64,000 nucleotides of DNA from Kitagawia praeruptora. Taxonomy: Eukaryota; Streptophyta; Magnoliopsida; Apiales; Apiaceae. Of the stretch, positions 1 through 11,369 are shown piece after piece. Numbering within the stretch: position 1 is the first letter of the stretch; every line of letters starts with the position of its first letter. The notes below the pieces were generated by a model that was given only the letters and a program-made list of their open reading frames with translations, was not told where the DNA came from and did not search any database. The translations under genes and the position numbers were made by a program. The stretch spans positions 118,628,001-118,692,000 of the forward strand of contig CM075345.1 in assembly GCA_037693485.1 (NCBI GenBank). The letters are read 5' to 3'.

Positions 1-640
1 TGTGTGACACTGTCCGGGTTGGGAGAGGGGGAGAAGGAAAGGTTGCCGGGAAACAGTGATAGGGGGAGGTTTTGAGATAAACACTTCAGTGAGTTGGGGA
101 TATACATAATAGGTATTGTAGGGCTGAATTTTTGAAATTCAAGGGGCTGGATATTGTAATCTCTTTTATCTAGTGTGAAGTTGTTGCTCTTGTGGATGTA
201 GGCTGGGCCGAACCACGTTAAATCTCTTGTCTCTTTTACTGTATTGTTGGTTTGTTGCTTCATTACTATCACGTATATTTGTGGGATCTAAGCGCACATA
301 TTTACCAAATCGCTTTCGCATTCGCAGGGAATGAGACAGATTCGTAACATATGCTAGTACTAATAAGCGCTGGATCATTTTCCTGACAAAAGATATATGT
401 ACAGGGTTTTGAATGTGTGGTGATGTACGCTTTATCAGAGATTGAGAATGGGAGGGGCTTGTTGTCGGGCCTGGTTTAGTACTTTAGATTGATGCGGAAT
501 AATTAATATTGTATTGTTTGACACCATCTTTTGTTTCTCCTTTTTCTTCTTGTTTGCAGTTTTCATTAGCTCATTCCACCCCAGCGGTGATGCAAGTAAG
601 GCAGGTAAAGAAAGGAGAGGGACCATAAACATCGTCACGC
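1..640. other. Window edge, possible gene end or UTR, unassigned
   Basis: This stretch is less AT-rich than the DNA after it. Bases 1-75 read openly on the plus strand in one frame, ending in a TGA within 'AGGTTTTGAG'. That could be the last few codons of a plus-strand gene running in from the left, followed by 3' UTR. The peptide is too short and too low in complexity (Gly/Glu rich) to identify. Two small minus-strand ORFs (166-378 and 435-638) have no recognisable domain and I do not call them. No promoter or splice pattern is clear. Confidence 0.15.
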
Positions 641-2296
641 TACAATTTACAAAATAATGGACACACAGACAGAGTACATGCCAACTCCAAGTATATGTGG
701 GAGTCAGCCTTTACAATATTCAGAGTTGAATCTTATCAAATAAATTCTAAAAAGAAGAAAAAGAAACTAGTAATTTTAGTGGCTAAAAATGTAAAGTAAT
801 ATTAGTACCACTAAAGGAAGCACGATGCCTTGACTGATGAGTGTGCGTTCTGTCAGTTGGTCGCTCCAATACTTTAGTTTCCGGGTACCACGTTACAGTT
901 GAAGGGCCGTATCATCTTTTATTTTCTCGAATACTTACTTCGTAAAATAAATCATTAAACGGAGTTGAATGAGGTACATATTATTCATTTTCATACAACA
1001 TTAGCATTGAAGTAAGTGAAGGAGATAAAGGGAAGAGATGGGGGTGGGGGTGGGGGTGGGGGAGGGGCAGGCAGAAAACAAGAAGACGGCTAAATCACAG
1101 CTTTTGGTTGTCCAGTCCTCACACCAAAAACAAACAAAAGCTGACGACGTTCGCCTATTCCACCGGTTGACCACCTTTATTTTCTTTTTAACTTCCTCCC
1201 ACACTTTGTCCCCCCTGTATATTCATTATTCGCCACCTTCGGTATCTTTTTTCTACCCATAATTTCACATGTAGTACATGACATTACTTATTCCACAGTT
1301 GCTCAGCTTTTTCACACCAAAGTCTGTACTACCCACCTTGCCATGTTTTCCTAATTGCATCTTTTTTTTGTATGTTGAATTTAAACATTATCAGATTGTT
1401 GTTAAAAATGATATGAAAATTAGATTTTATATTTTATTTTTAATTTTAATTTTAAAATTTTGATTTGGACAATTTTGTAGCCCACGTGAAATTCACAAAG
1501 TAATCCTTAATAAAATAGAGAAGAAATTGATGAACTTTTACGTTAAAAATTTTATACAATTTTAAAAATCTACTTATAATTTGTTTATATTATCAAAATG
1601 CCTTTTTCAGTATTTGAATATAGTTCTAATAACAACGAAATAAATTTTTAGTATTTGATCTAACGGTTTTTATCTATCGATCATATTATTTTCGTATGTA
1701 ATAGAAATTAATACAAAATATGTATTAATTATATTGATCAAATAATTAAGAACCTCTAAATTTTAAAATAAACAGATGAAAAGGGTTGGATCTAACTTGA
1801 AAGAATGTTTAAGTTTGAATATGAAAATTGAAAATTGTATTTATATTAAAATACGAAAAAATGCATGTAAATGAATTAAATCAAGTATAAATCAACATAG
1901 GCTTTTAAATTGAATAGAATTATTAATGTAAAAAAACGTTATTGTATTTTCACTTCATAGTCTAAATGTTTCCTTTTGATGATAACTGTTAAATTATCAC
2001 CGAATTAAAAATTTTTTGTGAATTTTGCGTGGGTTATAAAATTATCCAAATCTGATTTTTAGATCTCAAAATTTCCAACACCAAATGTGAACTTTTTTAT
2101 ATTAATAAAAAATCAATTGTAATACAACTTTTTTAAACTTCTTTTTAGATAATAATCTTTTTATATGATATAATCTTTATCATTAAATTTTTAAAAAAAT
2201 TAAATCCAACAGTTGAGATTATTTTGACGGTATTGTACCAAACTTCTAATTAAAATTTCTTTTATGCTTATTATATATTAGAATATAATTATATTA
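641..2296. other. Intergenic AT-rich DNA with a dispersed repeat segment
   Basis: No gene is supported here. The part after about 1,380 is strongly AT-rich. Bases about 1,440-1,640 resemble 60,770-60,990: both carry 'TTTTGATTTGGAC' or 'TTTGATTTGGACG', then 'AGCCCACRTGAAATT', then 'GAGAAGAAATTGA', then 'TCTACTTATAATTT'. The two stretches are therefore copies of one dispersed repeat. A G-rich run at 1,040-1,067 is listed separately. Confidence 0.5.
1040..1067 (+). repeat. G5 tract repeat (G-quadruplex-type motif)
   Basis: Four runs of five G separated by single T, followed after A by a run of four G. This satisfies the usual G-quadruplex pattern with one-base loops. No adjacent gene is identified, so no role is assigned. 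Confidence 0.7.
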
Positions 2297-2972
2297 GAGC
2301 AACTCCAATCCATCACTAAATCACTATAATAGTGATGGATATAGCGTCAAACTCACTCCAATGCAACACTAAAATGGTGACCCAAGATCACTAAATGAGT
2401 TTTGGGTCACCAAATTTGATGACAAAAGTACATTTGGTGATCCTTGGTCACCAAATTTGGTGACTTTCAAAATTACAACAATACCCCTATATTTGTTAAC
2501 AAAACAACTTTTTCCCATCTATGTCCTATTATTTGTTCTTGTAATTTTTTTCCCAACTTATTTGTTCTCATAATTTTTAACTTTAAATTTTTATCAATTG
2601 AATCTTCTTTTCTTCTTAGCTCTTGTTAAAATTTTTATCTATGTCCTACTATTTGTTCCTAGCTCTTGTTAATTCTTAAATGTCGTAATTCTAAAATATC
2701 AATTTTCAACAAAATTTGGATATTTATTTTTTAATTAATTTTTATAATAATAAATTAAATATTATGCGACCATAACATTACAATTTAAAATATAATAGAT
2801 ATTAATAATGTAAATCGAACAAAGTTAGAATATTCTATTTTATTGGTGAAAGATTCCTTTTAGTGTCAAGTATAGTAATCATGAGTTGGAATGTATTTTG
2901 TAAATGGTGTAATTTTGTCACCAAAATAATGTTCTTAGGACACTATTTTAGTGTCTTGGGTTGGAGATGGTC
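2297..2972. mobile_element. PIF/Harbinger-like non-autonomous element
   Basis: The ends are imperfect inverted repeats: GAGCAACTCCAATCC on the left, and GACCATCTCCAACCC when the right end is reverse complemented. TTA flanks both sides (2,294-2,296 and 2,973-2,975), the 3-bp target duplication typical of PIF/Harbinger. The interior has the recurring motif 'TTGGTGAC' or 'GGTCACCAAA' near the left end and no transposase ORF. Length 676 bp. Confidence 0.6.
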
Positions 2973-3722
2973 TTAAAAACATTTACACTAATATTTTTGT
3001 ATAACCATTTTCTGAAAGCTATATTTTCTTTATAGAGTTCATAAAAAGTAAAAATATTTGTTTGATTGATAAGGTAGTATTTGCAGCTTTTTTTTTCTTG
3101 AAAGTATTTGCACTTCTTGGATGGTCTAGAGGGTGGATTAAAAAAACAGAAGCTAAAATTGCATTTTCTCGAAAAGGAAAAAAAGGTTAAGAATATGACA
3201 TGAAAAAGCGTTTACAACCCAAGCCAGCTTAACCTGCCGTTAGCAAGCCCAATGTAACAGCCCATTACAAAACAAAATGGATTAAACGTAAAGCAAAAAC
3301 GTAACGATTATGTACCCCAAGGCCCAAAGGGTCATATTTATATTGTTGTTTATTTTTATTTTATTTTGCGTCTTAAATTGTTCCAAAAAGAAGAATTTTT
3401 CTGGAAAAAAAAAATTGTTTTGCTAAATCATTTCTCTAAAATTTAATAGCACAATAATAGAAAAAAGTCCTTTCTTTCCATAATCTTTTATTATCATTGG
3501 AAAGAACACTATCAATTTATATAATCTAGACTTAAAATTTGTACCTGTCACAACCTATTATAGAGTGTACAAATAAAAAAAAATTACAAATATCTATTTA
3601 TCTGCAGTCTAAAACAGAACGCTAAAGTGAAGATTCTGTAGCCTAAAGTACAATGGTTAGAAGGTATAAATCCAAACATTTATTCTATATGCTCTCGGAT
3701 ACCCCAGCATTTAGGACCCACA
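2973..3722. other. Intergenic DNA and 3' UTR of the minus-strand gene
   Basis: AT-rich spacer. The part next to 3,722, perhaps back to about 3,550, should be the 3' UTR of the CID-domain gene, because the stop codon is at 3,723-3,725. The exact polyadenylation site cannot be fixed. Nothing else is recognised. Confidence 0.5.
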
Positions 3723-6700
3723 CTACTGCCTAGAGATTGGAGCCATTGGCAAAGATGACTGTTGGCCATAATAACCAGCTTCAGTCTGATAGCTCAGATA
3801 AGAGTCTGCTGAGGGGGCTGGAAATGGAGGAATTGCATTAAATTGAGCCCCCGCAGCAGGAAAAGGGGAGAAGGGTGGTGGCTGCTGTTGGGATGCACCG
3901 TAACCATAGGGCACACTAGGCATAGACCCCGTGTTCTGCATGAACGGTGGCGCGGGATATGATTGCATGGGTGGTGGAAGCGGTGGCATAGGTGGAGGAG
4001 ATGATGGCAGCGGTGGTTTCTCCTCTGGAGACGAGGACTTTTTGGAGGCATTTAGGTTATTGTGTTGCATTGCATTCTGATGCAGGAAAAGCGGTTGAGG
4101 ATTTTGGGATGGAATGTAAGCAATGTGGTTCTCAATCTTGGTTCGCTTTTCAGGAGGACAATCATCTGAAGACTCATTCATCGCATTATTCATGACACTC
4201 TCTGATGCCAAAGAAGACAACACATAACTCAGCATCTGAGCTGAGGATGTGGATGCTGTGAGCTTCGCCGCCACAGCAGCTGCAGCAGATTTAGGATCTT
4301 CAAAATGATCGGGTTTTTCAGCAGTAGTTATCTGTTGTGTGTACATCACAGGAGCTGTTTGTTCTTCATTTCCAGTCATGTAACTCTGTTTCTCTTTTGA
4401 AGTTTGTGTTTCCATACTCTGATCAGCTTGCGACTGTGCAGTATTTCTGTTTACAAATTGTCCACATAGACTACCAGCAAGGGCTGAGAGCGATTGCGCA
4501 GCCTACATACATATCATGGAATTAGACAATGCTGTCATAAAAGATGTCTTTTATCTTTCACAGAATATCTACACTTCTAGTAACTGCATTCAAGTGTGTG
4601 ATACCCAATCCCAATCCAAACTATAAAGCTAAAGTTGCATTTCTTCCAAAGAAAGCTTACTAAGGGTGTTTGGGATTGCTTAAAATAAGTTACTTTTGAC
4701 TTAATGGAGGTGTTTTTAACTTAAAGGAGAAAGTGAAGTTGTTTACTTTAAGTTAAATGAAAGTGTTTGGGTAATTTTACTTAAAGTTAAATGGGGATTT
4801 AATAATTTTGACTTAAAGTGAAATTTGACTTAAAAAAATTTTAAATTCATAATATTTGAACTTTACAAGAATCATGAAAAAAAAGAAAAAAAAAACTCCA
4901 TAAGTCATAAGTCATAAGTACCTAAATGGAACTTATGACTTAAAGCAGTTTTTTAACTTAAAGCCGGGCTTTAAGCTGTTTAGCCAAACAAGTCCAGAAC
5001 AACTTAAAGCCCGGTTTGGCTTTAAGCGCCTGTTCCCAAACAGGCTGTTACTTAGTGAAACTTTCAGGCAATAGAAATAATCATGTTGCACATTTCAATT
5101 TGATTAAATAAGACAGAAGCAGGATCACCACTTCTTTAGCCATGATCACCTATCAGTTTTAACCAGCCTACCATCTTACCAATGACCATCAGTTTCTAGA
5201 AAACAATTTGAGAACACTATCACGTTTCTGACAAGAAACAAGAGTATAGTAACTTGGTATCGTCAAAGTTGATGTATTTGTGAAGATAATCAAAACAAAT
5301 ACACTAAATTATTTTAACAAGGTCTACAGAGTTGAATGATTAAAAGCCACATTAATCAGTGTCATCTTCTCCATTCCAATTTTAGTTTCCTCATCCAGGA
5401 AATCCTGTTTCTGAATCTTCTTACTCAGGCAACAACTATAATTCTTCCTACAAAAGTTGGAGCAGGACCGCAGAACTTCCCACATAAAAACTGCACATGA
5501 TTTTAGATATGTCCATATACACAACCCTGTATCCTTCCATCCCAGTTGGATGTTCGGACTAAATTTTTCAATAAAAGCAAATGCCTCACAGTTTTGCTAG
5601 AAGTTTATAATTAGAGCATACTATTGTCCAATTAAATTCATTTTTATTTATATGCAAGAGACTATCAACAAGTATCAACAAACACAAATATAGTAATCAC
5701 TCCATCTGTCCCTGCAGATAATGACTGATCTGATTCTTTCAAAGTCAAATTTAACATTTTCATTATCCTTTCACATTTTGATGACTAATAAATTATAGTA
5801 TAATTGCTCTAACTGCTATAATTTTTTGGGTTATGAGTTCATCAGAATAACATAAATCATTTTTTGGAATGGTCATTTTGACCCGGAGAAGTCAGATAAG
5901 GCATTTTTAGAGGAAACAACATACTTTTGTCGTAATATATGATTTACAAAAATGAAATGTCACTGGATAAAATCTTAGCATACGTGTACAATTACGTTAG
6001 AAATATACGACTGTATAAAGAAGTAGCATTATAAATACTATAAAATAAAGACTTCTTTATGCAGCGCGACAAAATGCCATATAAACGTACCTGAAGCTGA
6101 TTGCGGACTTGACCTAGCTTGATTTCCTGATTTTGTTGGGGGGAGAGAAAAAATATATTAAGAAAATGAAACGACTAGTAGAGGACAACAGGAAGCACAA
6201 AAGAAGGCTAGAAGCTAAAAACACATATATTTGATCAATTAAGTATAATAACTGATAAAATGGTGCTAACCAACCTGTTCCTCAAGAGCCTGTCTCAGAT
6301 GAGAGACGAGATTTTCTCTAGAAGATTGCATAGTCATTAGTTGTACAATGCAATCAGTCAATATAGTGTGTTGCTCCTTAATCTCCTCTACTATGCCCGA
6401 TCCATTGAATTGTGCTGTTCAGAATCAGAGAAAAGTAGGTATTCTTAGTAATATGATATAGGCTAACAAACATATAAACAGTAATTTAGCAAAAAAAAAA
6501 AAACATATAAACAGTAAAACCATATATGACACAAACATACAAACAACCGAGTCAAATATACAATCTAAGTGAGGCACGAGTTCAGTTAAAGATCTATTAA
6601 CTGACCCTCATCATCAGGGGACAAGAGTTAAAGCTTCAACACCCTCGTAAAAGATGTTCAGTTTCTCTTAGTTATTTCAAAGCATAATATACATATATAT

Positions 6701-7239
6701 AATTATGGACCAAAGTGGAATTCAAGGGTCCATTTGATAACAACTTGATAAGCTAAATGGAATTGACCGGAAAGAATGAAGATTAAGGCGTTTAAAACCG
6801 TTTCTTGGATAACAACAATCTTACAATTAATTAGGAAACAAATGACCGATCATATAGAAAATCTTGGCTGAATAATCAATTAAACAGGTTACTATGTATA
6901 ACCCGTGTAGATGTTTTAGATCTTTCTACACTAATTACATGTTTTCTTCTTAATTTTGATTGTTTCGATTCTCAACTATCGAAAATTATATAATTACATT
7001 TACAATAATATAAAATATTTATTATGTTTATTGTCTATAATTAAATTATTATTATTTTATTCAATTTTGTAACTATTATTATTATTATTACTATAAATTT
7101 AACATTGTAAAATACTATTATTAATGAAATTTTATTATGCCTTTTTTGTTTTAATTGTTTGCTACAACATCAACTTGGAATTTTCAAAACGTGTCTTGTT
7201 TCTAATTAATTACATCAAAACATAGTTTTGTGTATTGAC

Positions 7240-7297
<58 letters not shown>

Positions 7298-7654
7298 TGG
7301 ACTCCATAAAGAACACTTTAAATAAAGAACAACAAAGAACACCTCATATCTAATAGATCCATTGCCCCTGGCGGGGCCACCCAATACAAAAAGTTCTTAT
7401 TTTTTTAGGCTCTATCCATCCAGCAAAAAAAAAAAAAATTGAAAATTTTACTGTTCATCGATGACGTCCTCAGTGACGTCATCATGAACAGTAAAATTTT
7501 CAATTTTTTTTTTTTTTTTTTTTTTGCTGGATGGATAGAGCCTAAAAAAATAAGAACTTTTTGTATTGGGTGCCCCTGGCGGGGCCAATGGATCTATTGG
7601 AATAAATGATTTTATAGTGTTCTTTATATAAGAGTGTTCTTTATGGAGCAAAGG

Positions 7655-7702
<48 letters not shown>

Positions 7703-10700
7703 AGTAATTAGGACATTAAATGAATAATCTGTCAGATACAATTATGCATGTGGCAATAATTGATTCCATACAATATTTCTTTCTCAAATTATGTTTTAAA
7801 TATTCAAAAAGTATGATTCAGATTCGTCGAATAACTCATTCAGTATTAATATCATTAATTTAAATATCTCTTCATTTAGAAATTTTAAGTCAACATGATT
7901 TTGATTAGCCAAATAGCCCCTAAATTTATAAAAACTTCATGATAATTAATGATGCTTCAAACAACATAATGTATTCTCAAATTGAATGAATAGATCACAT
8001 TGTAATTTGTAATTACACCCATTTTGTAACTGTATGCAAACTGCAAAAGCGTCACATAACATGAGATTTACATAGATATATGTTGCTATGAGTTTTGAGG
8101 CATAGATACAAATCCATCTTCAGTTACATATATTACGAAATAACCAAGTACAATAGAAGAACAGTGATGTCAACTAAAAATCTACACCAGAAAAAAAAAT
8201 GCCAGGAGGATATCAGAAAACACTAGTACAAAATATGATAATGGTTTAAGTGTGCCTTAAGGTATCACAAGGAACATCTTAAAAAGTTGGCATAAAAAAG
8301 AAAAATCAATGAATAAATTGTAATGGATAGTCATTAAGATTGTCCCTAATTACCTGATTCAATATCCCCGCCAATTTCTTTGTCTACTTTCTGAACACAG
8401 CTAACTGCATTCCTACATTTGCTCAATATAGCATCTTCATCCAGTTGACTGCCATAAACAGTTTGATAACCAGAAACTATTTTGTCCAATGCATTTCCAG
8501 CAGAATTTCTCTGTTCAATTTGAATGTATAACGTTAGCAGATTAGCTTACAAACAAACACTGAAACACCATATGAAGATATGAATTTTTACTTATCAAAT
8601 GGGTACCCACCAATTTAAACCCTGAGGAGTTCCCAAGTTTGTTATTTGTGTCCAGCTTTTTTCCTACGAGCTCTTCCTTGAGAAGCTGACCTCGAGACCC
8701 AAAGACTTTCCGTTCCTCCCAAATATTGATCTGCATCAAGAAAGAAACAAGAGCACAATAATAAGAAAACCCTGCACATCATTAACGCAATGATCAATAA
8801 TGCTCCGACTTGAAGTGGTTAATTTTCAGTTAGGGTAAGGAAGAAAACTGGAACTTATAATAAAACAAGGAATGTTCCATTATAAATATGACCACATTTT
8901 ACAATGGAATGCACTTCTAAAGGAAAGTGGCATCACGCATCTTCACACCACTAGCTAAAGAAAATTACAATGTTAATTCATGACGGAGGATTGTATTCAT
9001 CAGCAGAAACATGATGTTGATCTCATTCTACTTTGTGATATACATTCGCTAATAACCCCTTTTAAAAAATGAACATCGTTTCTTATGGGACCCTGGAAAA
9101 AACAAGTTGATCCAATTTTATGACTACAAATACCAATAGGTCATCACTCGTTTGTCTATTCGCCAAGTAAAAAAATGGGGTCTAGGATGTCTTGATGTTT
9201 CATCACCAAGCATTGGTTTTTAAATCTAAAAGGAATAAGATATCAATGACTTCCAGTCGATGAATCTGGTTTTTCGATATAGCTTCTGTTCCAGAATATA
9301 AATGCATATTCCAAGCAAATCATTTAATTTATTAATACACAAAGTTGAGTGGCAACAATTCCAACTTATGATTAACTATTTTTCCACAAATAGTACCCGA
9401 AATTGGTGTTAAGTGACTACTTCAACAAAAGCAAAGCATTGATACTAATTAGCAAAAAAAGTATTTATGTTTATAGTCCCTTCTACGATAATAATAATTA
9501 TAAATTCAAAATCTAATTTATATTAATTATATATTCTAACTCCCTCCACACCCAGGAATAACGAATAACCATTTCAACATATTTGTCACATCTGTGTATT
9601 CCCGCACTATGCAACCCCACGCTCGGATCCTTTCTTTTTAGTCAGAAAGTAAAAGTATAGCTCTTCAAAAACATACCAGCCGTAGTGCAGCATTTCTCTC
9701 AAACTCCTGTCCAGCTTCAATTACAACACGAAGAGCATTTGGAAGAACCTTCCAAAACTCACCAACAAACTCAGCACCCTTTCGCCTACTGTTCTGCAGG
9801 ATATCATTTGATAGATAAAGAAAAGCCAACCGCTGTTCCCGTGGGGAAGAATGGAATTGACTTTCCCATGTCTCAACAACACTCCTTGCATTGTTCATAT
9901 GAAATATACACCAATGGGATAGAGCTTTATCACGTCAAGGATGTCATAATAGTGAAGCATAAGCATAGGATTGCAAACAGGTGAAAGAAACAATTTATAG
10001 GAGTAAGTCATAACCAGATTATGCTTAAAGTGAAACTAATCCTGCCTCGCCCCCCCCCCCCCCCCCCAAAAAAAACATACTTCAACCAACCCACCGAACA
10101 GAACACTATAGTCCAAGGCTTCATTAATGCTTTGGTTATAGATAGCAAGTAAAAATTAAATTATGTCATAGTTTCGCTTATATAGAAAGCAAGAACAGGG
10201 ACCAATTTTACATTAAGAAGATAGAGATAAAGGAACCTTCTTGAAATGACAGCTCAATGTTTAAGTTATTGCACTCTGACAACTATCTCAAAGCTAAATA
10301 AACAACATACACTAGATATTGGAGAACAGTTGATTTCACTTGTTTGCCCTCTTAAGACAATAACGTCGTCTGCTACTGCTAGATACAGTATTATTTAATG
10401 TAAACTAGGGCCTGCCACAAGAACGCGAAGTAAACGTATTATATTAAGATTGGAATTTAAAATAAAGAGTACAGATCAGTATAAACTAATTAAATCCACC
10501 AAATACTGAACCACGGAATAAAAAGGTTCAAATGTAATCACAGAATGTCCACATCTGAAACTAAACAAAAAGAAATCTAGCAAGTCTAGCGACAATTTAA
10601 AAGCAGCTCAAGCCTATGCAAGATTTCTAAAGATGCAAATACAAAATGTAATTTAAAATATATGATGGATTAGAATGGATGTAATCTTATAATGCCAAAC

Positions 10701-10834
10701 ATCATGAGTTGCACAAACATGCAAACAAGAACATGTTCACCAAACATGAGAAGGATACTTTCAATACTCTGCTGTGAACTGTTGAGCTTGGCCAGCTTCT
10801 CCCTCAAAATTTGTGGATTGAATGTACTGCCCAT
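3723..10834 (-). CDS. CID (RPR) domain protein, RPRD1/CREPT-like, 7 coding exons
   Basis: Predicted role: binds the phosphorylated C-terminal domain of RNA polymerase II in the nucleus, as RPRD1/CREPT-type proteins do. Coding exons in transcript order: 10834-10759, 9924-9677, 8730-8611, 8510-8354, 6414-6275, 6126-6091, 4502-3723. All junctions are GT-AG and the phases join to one frame of 518 residues. Start ATG at 10,834 opens MGSTFNPQIL. Residues 1-148 form the CID domain, with SHWCIFHMN, REQRLAFLYLSNDILQNSRR and NIWEERKVFGSRGQ. Residues about 150-270 are a coiled-coil-type region (LDEDAILSKCRNAV, QALEEQEIKLGQVRNQLQ). The last exon is low complexity and proline-rich (about residues 420-500), ending in ISRQ. 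Plant members of this 'ENTH/VHS-like' annotated family have the same order. The domain call is strong; the particular role in this plant is inferred. Confidence 0.9.
4664..5046. mobile_element. hAT-like MITE in the last intron of the CID gene
   Basis: Terminal inverted repeats GGGTGTTTGGG and, reverse complemented, AGCCTGTTTGGG, with further inverted similarity inward (GCTTAAA on both sides). The flanks CTTACTAA (4,656-4,663) and GTTACTTA (5,047-5,054) match at 6 of 8 positions, consistent with a decayed 8-bp hAT target duplication. No coding capacity; the interior is rich in 'ACTTAAAG'. Confidence 0.5.
7243..7696. repeat. (TA)n microsatellite split by a foldback element
   Basis: About 50 bp of alternating TA (7,243-7,293) and about 40 bp (7,657-7,696) flank the inverted-repeat element 7,294-7,656. 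This looks like one TA microsatellite interrupted by an insertion. Confidence 0.75.
7294..7656. mobile_element. Foldback MITE inserted in (TA)n
   Basis: Nearly the whole 363 bp is one inverted repeat with arms of about 170 bp. The outer ends both contain CTCCATAAAGAACAC. The arms share GCCCCTGGCGGGGCC, a CTGGATGGATAGAGCC block and a poly-A/poly-T tract. The centre at about 7,470 is GATGACGTC...GACGTCATC. Rice Micron MITEs are also known to sit in TA microsatellites, but I cannot show family identity. No ORF here is real. Confidence 0.75.
10050..10067 (+). repeat. Poly-C run (18 C) in an intron
   Basis: An uninterrupted run of 18 C followed by seven A, inside the intron between the first two coding exons of the CID gene. 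Its length is likely to be unstable. Confidence 0.8.
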
Positions 10835-10989
10835 CCTCGCCAATGATGTCTGCCGAAATGACAAAACACTAATAACAACTTTAAAGCAGGAGCAACCTTT
10901 GATAGAAACAGGAATTAAGTATTGAGACATAACCTTGTCAAACAACCAATAAAACACCTTTTTATAAAGGACCTTTAATTAACATAAAA

Positions 10990-11369
10990 TGTTAGAATAT
11001 AATATAAAGATCCAGTTGGGTTTTGGATGGACTCGTTACTTAACATGGTATCAGAGCTCAGGCCGGGGAGGACTCAGGTTCGACTCCCTGCCACTCCCAA
11101 TATTCTCACAATTTATCATGGGCACGAAAGACAAATTATGCCCCAAAGATGGGCACCCCTGATCCACTTTTCGACCCGTAAATGGATTTTTGAGTGAGAG
11201 GGAGTGTATGGACACGAAAGACAAATTATGCCCCAAGATGGGCGCCCCTGATCCACTCTTCAACCCATAAATGGGATTTCGAGTGAGATGCAGTGTTAGA
11301 ATATAATATAAAGATCCAGTTGGACCTTCTTCTAATACCTTAAGGTTTTAAATGGACTGTTACTTAACA
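10990..11369 (+). mobile_element. TRIM retrotransposon (terminal-repeat in miniature)
   Basis: Two short terminal repeats (10,990-11,045 and 11,294-11,369) both start TGTTAGAATATAATATAAAG and end TTACTTAACA; the left one lacks about 20 bp. TGGTATCAGAGC directly follows the left repeat and is the classic primer-binding site for initiator methionine tRNA. The interior has a duplication of about 90 bp (near 11,118 and 11,208, 'CACGAAAGACAAATTATGCC'). No coding sequence and no clear target duplication. It lies in the 5' UTR intron of the CID gene. Confidence 0.75.

Larger units (their letters stand above)
6726..7920. mobile_element. Candidate Harbinger-type element in a CID gene intron
   Basis: Left end GGGTCCATTTG and reverse-complemented right end GGGGCTATTTG match at 9 of 11 bases. 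The flanks CAA (6,723-6,725) and TAA (7,921-7,923) differ at one base from a TAA duplication. The ends resemble the clearer element at 59,429-60,033. A foldback element and TA microsatellite lie inside it. The boundaries are tentative. Confidence 0.35.

Noticed and set aside
1001..1262. ORFs on both strands over the G-rich run
   Set aside because: They are mutual shadows with no domain and no splice or start context.
5697..5900. ACTCCATCTGTCCC resembling a Stowaway end
   Set aside because: Only one degenerate end is visible; the other end and TA duplication cannot be placed.
7202..7741. Two minus-strand ORFs with runs of alternating Ile-Tyr
   Set aside because: They are translations of the (TA)n microsatellite and the foldback arms, with no domain or codon bias.
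11046..11057. TGGTATCAGAGC considered as part of a tRNA gene
   Set aside because: No tRNA cloverleaf surrounds it; its position right after a terminal repeat makes it a primer-binding site.
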